DNA of 64,000 nucleotides from Novakomyces olei (GCA_016906335.1 JADEYG010000004.1:1091001-1155000); one strand, 5' to 3'; counted from the first letter of the stretch, positions 45,683 through 58,573 are shown. Translations and numbers: made by a program. Notes: a model not told the origin generated them from the sequence alone.

Positions 45683-46803
45683 TCAAAGACCGACCACCAT
45701 AGCCTGCAGAATACTGGACTCTGTCCATCCCTGTTCCCGTAGCCCCTTAACGTCCGAGAGCAGTCGGCCTAGGAGGATGAGTCTTATACGTGTTGTCATC
45801 TCCATGTCTTTGCAGGCGGCAGCAATTTTGGTTTTTATTCGCCAGCACGGCTCAGTCGCACCGGCGTTTAATAGAATATCGCCTCCCGTGCTTGAAAGGC
45901 GTACCCTGACTTGCACTATATCTGCTGCTAATTCTCCAGCAGTCGCAGCACCGTCCATTTCCGACTCGTATTCGTCAAGGGTATGCTTTAAATCGAGCTC
46001 ATCGACGGCCTCTTCTTCCGCCAGAGGGTTGAGTTGGTAAGCCAAGCAATACTCTGGGATTACGTATCGTACACCCCGTTCATCGTAGCAGCCATCGCTC
46101 AAGTCACCTTTTAATAAGTACAATATTACAAAATAATACAACGGGACAATATAGAAGGCAAACAGAAAAATTGATATGAAAAATAAAATGCGGGGAAACA
46201 GAACCAGAAAAATAATAAAATAAAATCCATACCTGTCGGAATCTGTAGCCCAGCCGAGTCGACCAAAGCCTGAGCCGTCTTCAAGTCGCCTGACAGTATA
46301 TACTCCACGGCACACTGAAGCACGCACCAGACTTCAGTGTTGCCAGAATAAGCAGCTGCTGTCTCCCAAAACTCGGCTCGTTTCCGTAATTGCTCGCTCA
46401 CTGTAGTTGGGTATTTTGCCATGTACTCGGCATGAACTTTGAGAGGTTTGTTGCCTAAATGTAAGACAAGAATCAAGAGTTTTAGACAAACGAAAAAAAA
46501 AAAAAAAAAAAAAAAAAAACAAATAAAAGCACCGGTTTTCTTTCACGTCTAATTCTTTGCTCTGTATTATTTTGTAGCAATCTTACCACTACGGATAAGT
46601 GCCCGCATTTGCCGCCGGGTCTCAAGGCTTATCCGCGGAGGTCGCGGAACATTTCCCGCCGTAGACAAATGCGTCCTCTCCGCAGATGCGGAAGAACTGC
46701 CGTTATTCCTTCGCAAAAATCTCTGTGCTACATTACTGTGGCTCCCCTCCTCAACCGCCGTGGTTTCCTCGTCGCTGTACGACTTTGATCCACACAGGCC
46801 CAT
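45683..46803 (-). CDS. UBTD1/2-like ubiquitin-fold protein (3 exons, 287 aa)
   Basis: Exons 46803-46587, 46454-46233 and 46107-45683. The N-terminus MGLCGSKSYS is a classic myristoylation site with an adjacent palmitoylatable Cys, so it is probably membrane-bound. The UBTD N-terminal domain is clear: LKVHAEYMAKYPTTVSEQL, RAEFWETAAAYSGNTEVW, AQALVDSAGLQIPTGDL, CYDERGVRYVIPEYCLAYQ. The C-terminal ubiquitin-like fold (about 190-287) begins VQVRVRLSSTGGDI and ends with DVKGLREQGW. Animal relatives bind E2/E3 enzymes; the fungal role is unclear. Intron 1 includes a long poly-A/T run. Confidence 0.88.
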
Positions 46804-47494
46804 CTCTACTCTCTGTCTTCACAATATCCCGCGCGTACTATGCGTAAATAGAGAGCGAGAGCGCCGTTTACGCGCCGCCTAAATGAGAATCGACGCTTCC
46901 TTTAGGCGCGTAAAAGGCAGCAAGTGCAATTTCCACCGTACCAGGCTTTCGCGGCCGGTTTCCAGCGTGATGGATGGGATAGATAAATTAAGTAAAAATA
47001 AATACGGTCTATTAATTATAATTAATAATAATAAGTATAATAAATATAATAATTAATAATAAATACAATATACAGTGGGAGGTTTGAGCTGATAGCGTAC
47101 GGGATCGCAAGTAACATAAGCCAATCAGTTAATATGAGTTAATATGTGAATAGTGTCGTGCAGGCAGCTAAATTAAATTATATATTCATTTGTCTCTTGT
47201 ACATAATAAATAATATAGGACAGATAGCCATTAGGTGAATGTCAGTGGCATCCGAGATAGCGTGCTACAATCGCTGCCGGTGAAGTTTGAGCGCAGATTC
47301 GATACCGGCAAAAGTACTGTAAAGCTTGTACTGTATTTTATGTATAGTATCGGCAAGAGTTTCCGAGGAGAGGAGAAAGCTTGGCGGGCCGCCGGCGATC
47401 ATAATTATAGTATTCAGCACAACTTTTAATATGCCAAATTTGTAAACCTATTTCGTCCCGACAGAATGCACATTAGAATACACTTTTATACTTT

Positions 47495-47590
47495 TACAGT
47501 GACAATGCATTGACAGTGACAATACTTTTACAGTGACAACACTTTTACAACGGCAATATCGTTGACAGTGGCAATGTCGTTGTCGTTACT
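47495..47590. repeat. Degenerate minisatellite (TTTACAGTGACAA-like)
   Basis: Five to six imperfect copies of a 12-16 bp unit centred on ACAGTGACAA or ACAGTGGCAA. Confidence 0.7.
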
Positions 47591-48118
47591 GCGTCTTGAG
47601 TAGGCAACTGGCCTGTAGGTTTGCTGGAAAACTATAATAGCGCATTTAATTTAGACAGTTTATTCATTTAACTTGGACAGTTTATTTATTACCCATAAAC
47701 ATGCAACGCGGCCGGCGTATTAAGCAAGGATAGACGCACGACTACTCAATCTCCACTGTGCAAGACGAAACTGCGCAGCAGCCTCTTTTCGCACTGCTAA
47801 TATAGTCTGTTAATCTAGTCCATTAATCTAGTCTGTCAATCTGATCAATGTTTTATCAAATCAAATCAAATCTAATCTAATCTAATCTAATCAATCTGCC
47901 ACAGGATACAACAATAATAACACTAATATACACACAAACGGACGAACCGGCGCTGCCAATACCAGCAGCACTATATAAGTAATCTTACCGGCAGCACTAC
48001 TTGTGCAGTGAAGACTGCAGGAGCAGTAAGTAACTGGCAAAAGCAAGGAACAGTAAACCCGAACAACCCGGACAACCCGAGACATCCTTCATCCATTGAT
48101 CATCCATTGACAATTGGC

Positions 48119-48188
48119 AATTGATCATTGACAATTGATCATTGACAATTGATCATTGACAGTTGATCATTGACAGTTGATCATTGAC
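48119..48188. repeat. 14-bp minisatellite GATCATTGACAATT upstream of fumarase
   Basis: About five tandem copies, the later ones reading GACAGTT, with decayed copies on both sides (48090-48260). The unit contains the palindrome TGATCA and pairs with itself as TTGATCA..TGATCAA. The array ends close to the fumarase start at 48300. Confidence 0.85.
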
Positions 48189-48299
48189 AGTAAACAATTG
48201 ACATTAATCATTAACAATTGACATTGACATTGATCATTGATCATTGACAATTAACAATTGATTATCGCTATCGTACAGTACGAGTCGCGGCAGAGTAAT

Positions 48300-49814
48300 A
48301 TGATTAGAGCGTCGCGTACGCTCCGCTACAACAGCCTCAACAGCCTGCGCACAGTCTCCACAGCGAGGCAGCTTACATTTGTCCGTCACTTTTCCGCTAC
48401 AAATTTGGCAATGGCTCACGAAGGAGCCAAGCGCACAGAGACAGACTCCTTTGGTGCGGTGCAAGTGCCTGCGGACCATTACTGGGGAGCGCAGACAGAG
48501 CGGTCGATCCACAATTTCGATATCGGCGGCCCTGCGGAACGGATCCCGATCCCGATGGTCCGTGCGATAGCGTACGTTAAAAAAGCGGCCGCTATAGTGA
48601 ACGAAGGCTTCGGGTTGGATCCCGAGATAGCGGGTGCTATCCGACAGGCGGCGGACGAGGTAATTGCCGGCCGACTGGACGACAATTTCCCGCTCGTCAC
48701 GTTCCAGACAGGCTCCGGCACACAGTTCAACATGTCGGCAAACGAAGTGATCTCGAACCGGGCGATCGAGATTTTGGGCGGCCAAATGGGCACAAAGACG
48801 CCAGTGCACCCAAACGACCACGTAAACATGTCGCAGTCGAGCAACGATACCTTCCCGACGGCAATGCACGTGGCGGCTGTCTGTGAAATTAATGGGCACC
48901 TTTTACCCTCTCTCGAACTGCTGCACACAGCACTGGCGGACAAGGCAGAGGCCTTCAAGTCCATCGTCAAGATTGGCCGTACGCACTTGCAGGACGCTAC
49001 ACCCCTGACTTTGGGCAACGAGTTTTCCGGGTACGCAAAGCAGGTGGAGAACGGCATTTGCAGGGCACGTGAGGCGCTGCCCCGGCTGAGCCTACTCGCT
49101 CAGGGCGGAACTGCCGTCGGGACAGGGCTCAATACCCGCCTCGGCTTTGCCGAGGCAGTTGCTGCGAAAGTGTCAGAGCTGACGGGCCACTCTTTCCACA
49201 CTGCCCCAAACAAGTTTGAGGCATTGGCCGCTCATGACGCAATCGTCGAGGCCAGTGGAGCCCTCAATACGATCGCCTGTTCGCTCATGAAGATCGCTAA
49301 CGATATCCGCTACCTCGGCTCAGGGCCCCGGTGCGGGTTAGGCGAGCTGTCGCTGCCGGAGAACGAGCCGGGGAGCAGTATTATGCCGGGCAAAGTCAAC
49401 CCGACACAGTGTGAAGCCCTCACTATGGTGGCCGCTCAAGTAATGGGGAACCATACGGCAATTACCGTTGCCGGATCAATGGGCCAGTTTGAGCTGAACG
49501 TGTTTAAGCCGCTGCTTATCGCCAACCTCCTCCGCTCTATCCGCCTTATTGCCGACAGCAGTGTCAGCTTCACGAACCACTGCGTCATTGGCATTAGGGC
49601 AAACGAGGATAAAATACGCAAAACTTTGAACGAGAGCCTTATGCTCGTTACTGCCCTTAACCCGCATATCGGGTACGATAATGCCGCCAAGATTGCCAAG
49701 CATGCTCACAAGCATGGCACTACGCTCAGGGAGGCTGCTCTTGATCTCCACCTGCTCACGGCCGAGCAGTTTGACCAGTGGGTCGACCCTTACAAGATGC
49801 TCGGGCCAAAGTAG
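48300..49814 (+). CDS. FUM1: Fumarase, class II (504 aa)
   Basis: Single exon. It interconverts fumarate and malate in the TCA cycle, and its cytosolic form acts in DNA-damage response in yeasts. Signature [13 protein letters not shown], plus [13 protein letters not shown] and [16 protein letters not shown] substrate-binding motifs, are intact. The first 37 residues ([20 protein letters not shown]...) are an arginine-rich mitochondrial presequence. Met38 ([15 protein letters not shown]) begins exactly where bacterial and cytosolic fumarases start, so one gene could supply both compartments. ATG 48300 is used because the open frame to 48258 has no ATG. Confidence 0.97.
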   Translation: MIRASRTLRYNSLNSLRTVSTARQLTFVRHFSATNLAMAHEGAKRTETDSFGAVQVPADHYWGAQTERSIHNFDIGGPAERIPIPMVRAIAYVKKAAAIVNEGFGLDPEIAGAIRQAADEVIAGRLDDNFPLVTFQTGSGTQFNMSANEVISNRAIEILGGQMGTKTPVHPNDHVNMSQSSNDTFPTAMHVAAVCEINGHLLPSLELLHTALADKAEAFKSIVKIGRTHLQDATPLTLGNEFSGYAKQVENGICRAREALPRLSLLAQGGTAVGTGLNTRLGFAEAVAAKVSELTGHSFHTAPNKFEALAAHDAIVEASGALNTIACSLMKIANDIRYLGSGPRCGLGELSLPENEPGSSIMPGKVNPTQCEALTMVAAQVMGNHTAITVAGSMGQFELNVFKPLLIANLLRSIRLIADSSVSFTNHCVIGIRANEDKIRKTLNESLMLVTALNPHIGYDNAAKIAKHAHKHGTTLREAALDLHLLTAEQFDQWVDPYKMLGPK

Positions 49815-49995
49815 GTCAGCCTCTGTGAGCCCCTGTGAGGCTGGGCAAAGTGGGTTAGCCTACAAAACGTGGGTTAGCCTCTGTGAGGTTGGGCTATAGC
49901 TGTAATAGATGCTACGGTAATACACTTGGATAACTGCCAGGTTCAAATGTTCATCTTCATCGATAAACGTACGCGTACACAAAGGGACTACCACA

Positions 49996-50072
49996 TTACA
50001 AGCCTTGCACCTTACAAGCCTTGCACCTTACAAGCCTTGCACCTTACAAGCCTTGCACCTTACAAGCCTTGA
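49996..50072. repeat. 16-bp tandem repeat TTACAAGCCTTGCACC, about 4.7 copies
   Basis: Exact head-to-tail copies downstream of the fumarase gene. Confidence 0.95.
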
Positions 50073-50129
50073 CCACAACACCAGGTAAATAAATTCATTG
50101 TAGATTCGAATAACCGAGGCCAGGACAGT

Positions 50130-50390
50130 AAGAAATAAATAGTAAATAATAAATAATAACAATGAATAATAATAATAAATAATAAATAATAACAATGAAT
50201 AATATATAATAAATAATAAATAATAAATAATAATTAATAAATAATATCTAAAATAATAAACAATAAACAATAAACAATAAACAATAAACAATAAATAATA
50301 AAAAATAAATAATAAACAATAAATAATAAATAATAAATAATAAACAATAACTAACAACTAATAAACAATAAATAAAATGCCATTCTATGC
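50130..50390. repeat. AATAATAAACAATAAA low-complexity tract
   Basis: Interleaved AATA, AACA and AAT units rich in AATAAA on the plus strand. It forms the 3' flank shared by the convergent FUM1 and CCH1 genes. Confidence 0.85.
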
Positions 50391-50403
50391 AAATTAAAGT
50401 CCA

Positions 50404-53400
50404 TCACACACCGCCCTGTTGCCACGGGGCCTTGATTGCGTTTTGGTCGCCAAACACTGGATCCACGTCTTCCTCCTGCACACTGTTTGCGTGACCAGAC
50501 GCAGCAGACGTGGTGCGGATGCTCATAGTGCGGTGAGCATCAGCGCCCGATTGGCCAGCCGGATTCAAACGCTCTTCTGACGGAGAAGCTTCTTCCGTCT
50601 CCACAAAAGACTGCAACTGATCCGCCATTTTGAATACTAAATCGCTCTTTTGTGAGGGAGCAGGCGAAGGCAGCGAGGGCCTGGGCGACATTGACCGCTG
50701 TCCGCTCTGTGAGCGAGCCAAATTTGTCCAAGCGTCACTATTGCCCTCGTTGCTAGTATTGATATTGCCATCACTCGGCAAAGTGACATCATTGGGTTGG
50801 ACAGAGAGGAAAGCAGATGGCTTTGCCACCGCCATCGGAGACGGAGACGGAGCCGACACCGATGCCGATGCCGATGCCGATGCCGACCTCTGTCGCTCAC
50901 GGGCAACGATCCGCGAACAAAGCTCCGGTTTTGCTGTCCGCAAATGCTCCAAGAAATTGCGTCTGCAATGTAATGTCCGTAGAACGTTTCTCACGAGGAG
51001 CGGCTGCCTTTCCTCACGGCTCATGTAGACTCCATAGCACCGACGAAGGAACTCTTCAATGGTCAAAGCGCGTTTCCAATCGACCAGGATCTGTGTTGTA
51101 AGCGTAAGCAATACTGATCGCATAGAAACACGCGACAGAGACTGCAGTTTATCGAGCTCTTGCAGGCACTGCTCGTAATTCTCGCGCCTTCGTTTGATCT
51201 CTTCCGGATCCAAATTGCCCAGCTGAGCCGTGAGAGCATCAATATCGATACTGCCCATTTCAATGCTGCATACACGCGTCACACCCTTTGGCCCAAGCGC
51301 CGTTTCATCCTCCTCAGTATTGGCGCGCGGCAGTGAGAGCGAAGAGGAGGAGGAAGCGGAGGGCCGTTCCTCGTTCACCACTCGTGCCGATTCTTTGCTC
51401 CCAAGGTTACGCAGTACTTGGTTGCCTCGATTACTTGTTTGCGTTTTACTTGTGCTGTTAAGGTTACTTGTTTGTGCATTGCTTAGTAGTGTGCAGACAC
51501 GGAAGGGTTCCCGGTACACACGAATCTCCAAAACGCCAGTTAAGCGGGACAAAAATTTGGGAATGTCCTTCATATCAATGAAGCCGGTGCACTCGGGATC
51601 AAAGTCGGCCCACTGCTTTTTGAAATTGCGCAGTTCGTCACGGTTGACGAGGCTGCTCCGACCTGTGAGGGAGTAAACGTAGGAGAAACTCTCGAAAACA
51701 ACAGTAATAAACATGTTTACAAAGATGTACATGGAGATCACGTTCCACGCAATAAAAAGCCCGTAAGCCCACGCCTCTGAGCCACAGTCAGAGCGGTAGA
51801 AATTTGAGCTGGAAATGCATTCCGGGTACTGCATTGTAAAACTGTGCATAATCCCGTTCCAGCCTTCTCCGCAACTCATACGGAAAAGGACCACGAGAGC
51901 ATGGAAAATGGTCCTGAAATTACGGGTGTTGGTCGCCTCATCGCCCAAGCGAGTAAGGCCAAAGATCTGAGTGAATCCGATGGCAAAGGCAATATACACT
52001 ACCGCCCAAGTCGAGAGCAGACTGACAATTGTGGGCAAGGAGGCAATAGCCGTCTTGAAAAGCATCTCGAGACTGTCAATCCTGGTGATCAGGTTCAGCA
52101 GCATTGATACGAGTGCCAGTTTGTGTACGACTTGGAAACTCCGCTCACTGTACCCAGAAAGGCTGACGGCAGTCAGGCAAAAGCTGCTCAGTGCCGTGAT
52201 TACCCCGTAAATGTTCCATTTACTGCTGAAATAAAACCTTGGTGTAAGGCCAACTAGTCTGACCAACGAGTTTGCCAACAAGAGACCTGTAACAACGAGG
52301 AACAAGGAGTTTCTCGTCAGAATCCAAGCACTCGGGGCGTTGTAAAAATCAGTGCATAAAAGCGCCAAATGGAAAATCAGCAAGCCTGTTACTGCCTTTG
52401 AGTACTTGTTGCGTTTTGTTGTAGCATAATGGTAGCACCACGCTTTCCATTTGCCCCGGGGAGCATGATAGGGTTTGCGAGAAGGGTTTATCTGGCCCAG
52501 CACCTTTTTCGCTTCCAGCCATTCTCTTTGTTCTGGTGTGAAAAAGGCGCTTCCCCGTTTTTCCGTATAATTATCGATAATTACAGCGACAAAAAGACTC
52601 AGTATAAACAGACTTCCCAACAGGATAAAACAGACCATGAAAATCGCATACTCTGGGTGACTATTCGTGTTAGGCTGAAGCCCTACACCTTCAATATCCA
52701 TCAACGAATGCATAACGTCAATCCAGCCCTCGAGCGATATGCTCTCGTACATTATAAGCATGGCATTTGCAAACGTATCGAAACTCCAAGGGTTCCCATT
52801 CGACCAGGCTCGAGGGGCCAATATTGCCCAATTTTCGGGAACGTCATAATACTCAAAGACACAGGCGGCCATGCCACTCACATTGTCATCCGTACAAGAA
52901 TACAACTTTCCGGCAAACATAGTCTGACCCCAGATTGCAAAGGGTACAAGCAGGCCGATTGCTACTGCTCCAGCAGCCAAGATTTTAACTGCCCCGAGAA
53001 TGAAAACATCGTAAAAAGTCTGCCTCGATCTGTCGCTAATGGCAACCAGACGGAAAGCTCGAAGACCTTTGAAGCCCCGAAAAGCTCGAGAAATTCCTCC
53101 ATCGGATCGAAAATCAGCAATAACGTTAATCCACAATGTTGATAGAATAATGCCATCAATCGCGTTCCAAACACTGCGGCCGTAAGCGTTTGGTGTGAGG
53201 TAAAATCCATCAGCAACCACCTTGATCACGAATTCCAGGGTGAAAAAAAGGGTAAAAATCAAGTCTGTCCATGTAAACCACGCAATACTCTTACGAACTC
53301 CTGCCAACTGGTAAAAAGTTAATTCGTACAGCGGAGTAGTAATACACGCAATAACAACAAGGCCCACAATACAGGCAACGGTAAGCGCCAAAAAAGGGTA

Positions 53401-56400
53401 GTAAAGAAATGGATCGGGTTCAACTCCATCGTGCCGTTTGCCCACACCGGGAACACAGAACCTTTGACAAAAAAGACGGAACTTGTTACGCGGCTTGAAG
53501 ATGTAAAGACTCGTATTATATTCTGGATGAGACTCTAGAAACTTTGTACGCTGCTGCAGTGCTTCTGCCTCTGCCGCCTCTGCGTCGTTGACCATTGTTT
53601 CCGGGTTCATTTTGGATAAGCGCTTCTTTCTTTTGTTGGCCCTTTTGGAAAATGGATTGTTGCTCGATTTTTTCTCCCGACTGCCATTGCTATCTGCAGA
53701 ATCGGGAGCATTGCTTACTTCTGACGGATCATTAGGGCCGGCGTTGACAGAACTGCTTTTCTGCAACAGCGAACGGAACCCGGTCTTTAATTTTTGCATT
53801 ACATCAGACTTGGAACTTTGACTCGTGGTCTCTGCGTTTTCTTGTACCGGAGGAGCAGCAGGAGTCGCCGGAACCTGGTCAGCAGTAGCCGATTTCTCAT
53901 TAGACTGCAGAAACTCACGTACGACTTGCTGGCGCATAAGCTCGCTATAATCCTGAGGATTAGACACAACTGATTTTTTCGAGTTCCAGTGTGTGATCTT
54001 GCTGAGCGCTACACGGAACAATCCAGCACCGGGAATAACCGAATTATCGCTCCTTCGATTGGCCAAATGCCGATTTACATAATCGATTAATTGCTGTTGC
54101 CGACCGTGCCGTTTAGAATCAAAACTTTCCTGAATAACCGCGATATAGAGGGGAACAAGAATAAAATTAGAGAATCCAAACCAGGCGATCAGGAAAATTG
54201 CAGCTATCCAAGAGATATGAAAGGGCGAGAGCACTCCCATTACGGGGAACAGTATACTCGTCCAATCTTCTGAGCTGAACACCTGAAACATTCCCAGATA
54301 CGAGTTCCACATTGCTTGAAACGTAACCTCATCCGCGTCCGTGTAAGACGCGTCGATATTGCCACGGAACAATTGGCAGGCGAAAATCGAAAATAGGAAC
54401 ACCGCCAAGAGCATAAAAGTGAGCAGATTTACTATAGCCAACATATTTTGCAGGACTTGTACGACAAGGTTTCGAGTAAAGGGTATCCATAAAAGCAGGC
54501 GATAGACCCGTAAGTATTGGAAAATTGTTAGCCAGTTGTACGTTTCACCGCTATCGCGAATTGGAGGAAATTGAATGATTATTGTAACAATCGCAATAAA
54601 ACCGTCAAAGATATTAACCTTGTTCCGGAAAAACTGTCGCCAGTCGGGGAAAGTTAAACCAAAACGGATGCAAATCTCGACAAAGAAAATGATCGAAAAC
54701 GCCAATTCTGCCCTATCTGGTTTCGTTAGTATCTGTTCAGTGTACAAATCACGTTGCTGCGCAGTTTTTTCTTTTCTAAACAGTCTTTTATTCAATCATA
54801 ATTCACTCTGGAATCATACAACAATGAAGAATATCAAGCTGAAAAAACTAAACAAATAAATAATAAATAAAAACAACCAAAATGACACAATGACACAATA
54901 AAACAATCTTACTTATATAAGCCCACTTGTTGTCTTCCCAAGACGTTCGGGTACGTGAGGCGTTGACACCTATATTCACAAGTACAAGAAGTGGAAACAA
55001 AGGTGAAATATAGCCCCAATAAGTCCTTGCTTTTCTCATCTGTGGGACGAGAGACCGAACAGTATACTCGGGCTCGACTTTTACATTCTGACCAGCTTTG
55101 CGTCCCGTGAAAGCGCTGGATCTGCTTTCTTCTCTAATTTTCTGAAATGCATTCGTTACGATAGCGATAACGAGTGAAACTAGCCAGTAAGTCAAAACAA
55201 TAATGCCCCCAATGAAAAACAGGCAGGCCACAAACATGTCAGAGTCCATTGTATCGTACATTATATCGGAAAACCCATTGGTGGCAATAATGATGTATAC
55301 AAGGACGAGTGAGGTCCCTATATTGTCAAAACTATAGGCTCCATTATACGGATTCTGGCCCTGAATGCACAAGCTTTCATACGGGCAAATGTAGCCCTTT
55401 GTCAAATTGCCCTGCCTGTTGTTCACATAATAAGGCGTTGAATGCCCCGTCAAATTATACTGGCCCCCACAAAACCCAGAGCTTTGAGTATAATTTGGCT
55501 CTATACCCAAAGGATCCACCCAAACGCAATGCCGCCGAAAAGAAGCTTGGAAGCTTTGAACACCAATAATAGCAAAAATCATCCAAAAAAAGGCGAGAAA
55601 AAAGCCAGCATTCAACAAGGAGGGTGCTGCCTGCTTTAGACTCCGTAAAATAGTGCTCGTTCCCGGTGTAATGTTTAACAGACGCAATATTCGCATACAG
55701 CTTAGCATTAAAAACACTCGAATATGCTCTTCACGATTAGGTGAATTATACTCTATAATAATCTCAATCCAGAAAGCAGCCACGGACAAGAAGTCTATAC
55801 GTGAAAAACTGTGCCGTAAATAAGCTCGACGTAGTAAATCCACCTTATTAACTTGAGCCACGTGCCTAATGTGAAGAGGTGCTTTTTCGATCAGAGTAGA
55901 ATGACGTTTCGGAAGAGGAGGGGGCGTATTATCCGTATCAAACCCGCCCCAATCTGGGACTCTTCCTTCTTGTCCGCCTAACCGTACATTTGAGAATCTC
56001 TGCTCACGCGACTCATAATCATTCTCCCGTAATAAACTGGACGCAAAGGGAGAACTCCAAAATTCTTCGTCCTTTATTCCTGGCGGATTGAAATAAAACC
56101 CACAAGCAATTGAACGTGCCAGAACTTCAAGGGTATAAATGACGAAAATTGCCATTAGGATGTAATGTTTCCATGTATGTGCAAACAATCTATTGTAAAC
56201 AATTCGACCTTCCTCGTTAAAAGGCGAATTTATCGATTGAACTGTTAGAATGACGGTCTGCAACACGATCAGTGCTAGCAGAAACGGTTCCGTTACACTT
56301 TTTGTCAGAGAAAAGGAAGGAAAACGAAAAATAACGAAAATAATACATGGATAAACACAAAACTTACGGACTCAATAGTAGATCGATCATGAACCGCCTA

Positions 56401-57558
56401 ACTTTACTCTTGGGACCAAACAAGTACATGGAACGGCCACGTGGCTGTTCCAAAGCCCAGTCGTACCAAAGCCGGCGGGCTTCATCCTCGGGATCGTCTT
56501 CGCCGGACGAAGAGGCGGTATCAGATCGCTGAGTAGATCTCGACGGAGCTCTCGAACTAGTACTAACGCCGTCACCAGCATTATCATGTGAAATATTCAC
56601 TACACGCGACGACATGTTGTGGAAAGCTTCAGACACTTTCTTTACTGGCGAAGCGATTTCGGGTATCTGTGAAGGCAATGTGAGATGGTTCCTTGACCCG
56701 TCTAGTCCAGAGGTTAAAGACTTTGCATCATCAACTCGCACCCCCAGCGGAGTGTGAAGCTCTATAGCCGGCAGCCTTTGAGGTTGAGGCATTCGTAGTT
56801 CAGGCATTACTATCGAGATCGGCCTTTGCCTTTGTCTCTTGTGCTCCTGCCTCAAGTCTCCTTGGGCCTCTTCGCCCTGTTGCTGCATTTCACCAGCATT
56901 TAATCTTATATTATGCGTAAGCTCCGCTGTCTCGCCTTCGTCCACAGACAAATTTGTATCTGTATGCGTGAAGAATCCGGGCGCAGTTGAATCCGCGTAC
57001 GATTCGTACCGTTCAAACGGAAGCGTTTGTGAGTTCGTCCCCGTCAGTACTCTCACCGTGGGTGAAGCCTCTGCCGTTTCATTGCGAAAATTGGCTGATA
57101 AGGGTGTGGAAGGTGACACGTCTGCAAATGGGTTCTCCAGCTCATCTGGTGTATACTAGTAATATTAGGATTGATGTAATTTTTGAATGAAATGAACATG
57201 ATGTCGTAGTTTTGAGACGAACAACGTGTCATCAAATGAACACCAAAAAGCAAATCAGGATAAGCCGAAGAATAGGTCAGACAAATTAAAAGAACTAAAG
57301 CCAGTATAAAACTATCAAAGCCACCAAACATCGCGATAGGACTGTCCAAAAAATAAAACTAAAAATAAAACTAAAAATAAAATAAAATAAAATAAAACAA
57401 AATGTAATTACTTCGTTATTTCCCTGCCCGAAATGAGCATCTTCTGCAGAAAAACTAGAAAGCCGTGAGACTTGAGGTCGGCCTAGCTCGTCTAGCTGAA
57501 TCTGCTCGATGCCAAAGTCAAAACTTTGCCGTTGCCGTGGCGTGGGACGATCAGTCAT
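50404..57558 (-). CDS. CCH1: CCH1-type voltage-gated-like calcium channel alpha subunit (4 exons, 2228 aa)
   Basis: Exons 57558-57412, 57155-56368, 56297-54913 and 54770-50404. Cch1 with Mid1 forms the fungal high-affinity plasma-membrane calcium channel, active in stress and mating. A long disordered N-terminus (about 1-290) precedes four six-helix repeats. Pore segments are ATNGFSDIMYD (I), FSSEDWTSILF (II), ISLEGWIDVMH (III) and MSCGEGWNGIMH (IV), so the filter reads Asn/Glu/Glu/Glu, consistent with a fungal Cch1 rather than an animal EEEE channel. S4-like segments (YLRVYRLLLWIPFTR, FRGFKGLRAFRLV) are present. An EF-hand-like stretch (FDPECTGFIDMKDI) follows repeat IV, then a serine-rich, Gln/Pro-rich tail. 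The acceptor of the last intron (54771) was chosen because a TGA lies just upstream in frame; that junction is the least certain. Confidence 0.93.
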
Positions 57559-58009
57559 GGTGCTCGGTAATAGCCCTCGCTATCAAAAGAACGTGTAATG
57601 CTACTGCTTGCAGCTCACCGAGCGCTTTTGTACCGTTACTCTCACACAGGCCAGTCATTCATTTTGCAGGTTGCAATAAAAAGCTGGAATTGTTCCTTCA
57701 AAAGCCCTAATCCAGCATCAATGGTCGAATTGCCGCGAGCCGTGAGCCAAGCCCGTACAGGAGATTAGACTATCTAGATATAATCAGGAGTAGTGTACAT
57801 TATATGTAACTAATAAAATTATATACTAATATAAAAGTACAAGCCGAGTTTTAATATGGCGAATGGTATTAATGTAAATAGTATGCTGCACAAAGGGAAT
57901 ACTATAAGAATCTCGTTATAAAATAATGCTACATAGTAGCCACATAGTACTGCCACATATGATAGATATTTCCAGTCCAGCCGGAACCGTTCCCCCCTAA
58001 AAGACAGCA
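57559..58009. promoter_or_regulatory. Divergent CCH1 / MIC19 promoter region
   Basis: No coding exon supported. I recognise no specific element. Confidence 0.35.
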
Positions 58010-58573
58010 ATGGGACAGAGCCAAAGCCAGCCGAAACGGCCGGCCGAGGTCGTAATCCAGGGCCCGGGACAAGTTCCGATCAGCTTTTCCAATTCGCTGG
58101 TTCAGCACTTGGATCAGGCTAAAGAGGTAAGATTGCTGCTGTACGAGCTGCTTTTAACGATCAATTGCTCAACATGTCCCTGCTAGTCAAAATCAACTCG
58201 GTCAGCGTCCGTTGAAGAGCATATTCAGGAACGCGTCGAGGCGGAACTGCAGAGGCTGCGCACACGCGAAGATCAGGTACGGCGCGACGTCGAATCAGAG
58301 CTTTCGCGCCGGAATATTGATACGGAGAAGGCGGCCAATGATCCTCTCAATTCCATCATTATCGAGCAGGATATAGTGGCCCTGCAAAGGAGGTTTGATG
58401 ATATCATACCTGAGCCCACTGTAGATAATACGGCTGCCGTTAACAGCAAAAGCCATTTGCTGGACTGCCTAAAGGCAAACGGGACCCGGTCTTTAGATTG
58501 CTGGAAAGAGGTGGACGAGTTCAAGCACCAAGTGGCTCTTTTACAGCAGCAGTTTATTCAGTCGCACCAATAA
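58010..58573 (+). CDS. MIC19: MICOS subunit MIC19 (2 exons, 167 aa)
   Basis: Exons 58010-58126 and 58187-58573. Mic19 belongs to the MICOS complex that holds crista junctions in the inner mitochondrial membrane. It starts MGQSQSQPK, a myristoylation-type N-terminus shared by the family, then VPISFSNSLVQHLDQAKE. A coiled-coil block follows (EEHIQERVEAELQRLRTRED), then NIDTEK, and a C-terminal CHCH-like pair in LLDCLKANGTRSLDCWKEV with FKHQVALLQQQF. Only one cysteine pair is visible, as is usual in fungal Mic19. Length fits the family. Confidence 0.92.

Larger units (their letters stand above)
46804..48299. other. Large repeat-rich divergent spacer upstream of fumarase
   Basis: About 1.5 kb without a supported gene. 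It holds AT-rich TAATAA tracts (46990-47080), a degenerate TTTACAGTGACAA repeat (47495-47590), (TCAAA)n/(TCTAA)n pentamers (47855-47890) and a 14-bp minisatellite (about 48119-48188). It presumably carries the promoters of the UBTD-type and fumarase genes. I see no RNA gene I can support. Confidence 0.5.
49815..50403. other. Convergent spacer between FUM1 and CCH1
   Basis: No gene. It contains imperfect GTGGGTTAGCCTCTGTGAG repeats (49812-49900), a 16-bp tandem repeat (49996-50072) and about 250 bp of AATAATAAACAATAAA-type sequence (50130-50390) reaching the CCH1 stop codon. Confidence 0.6.
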
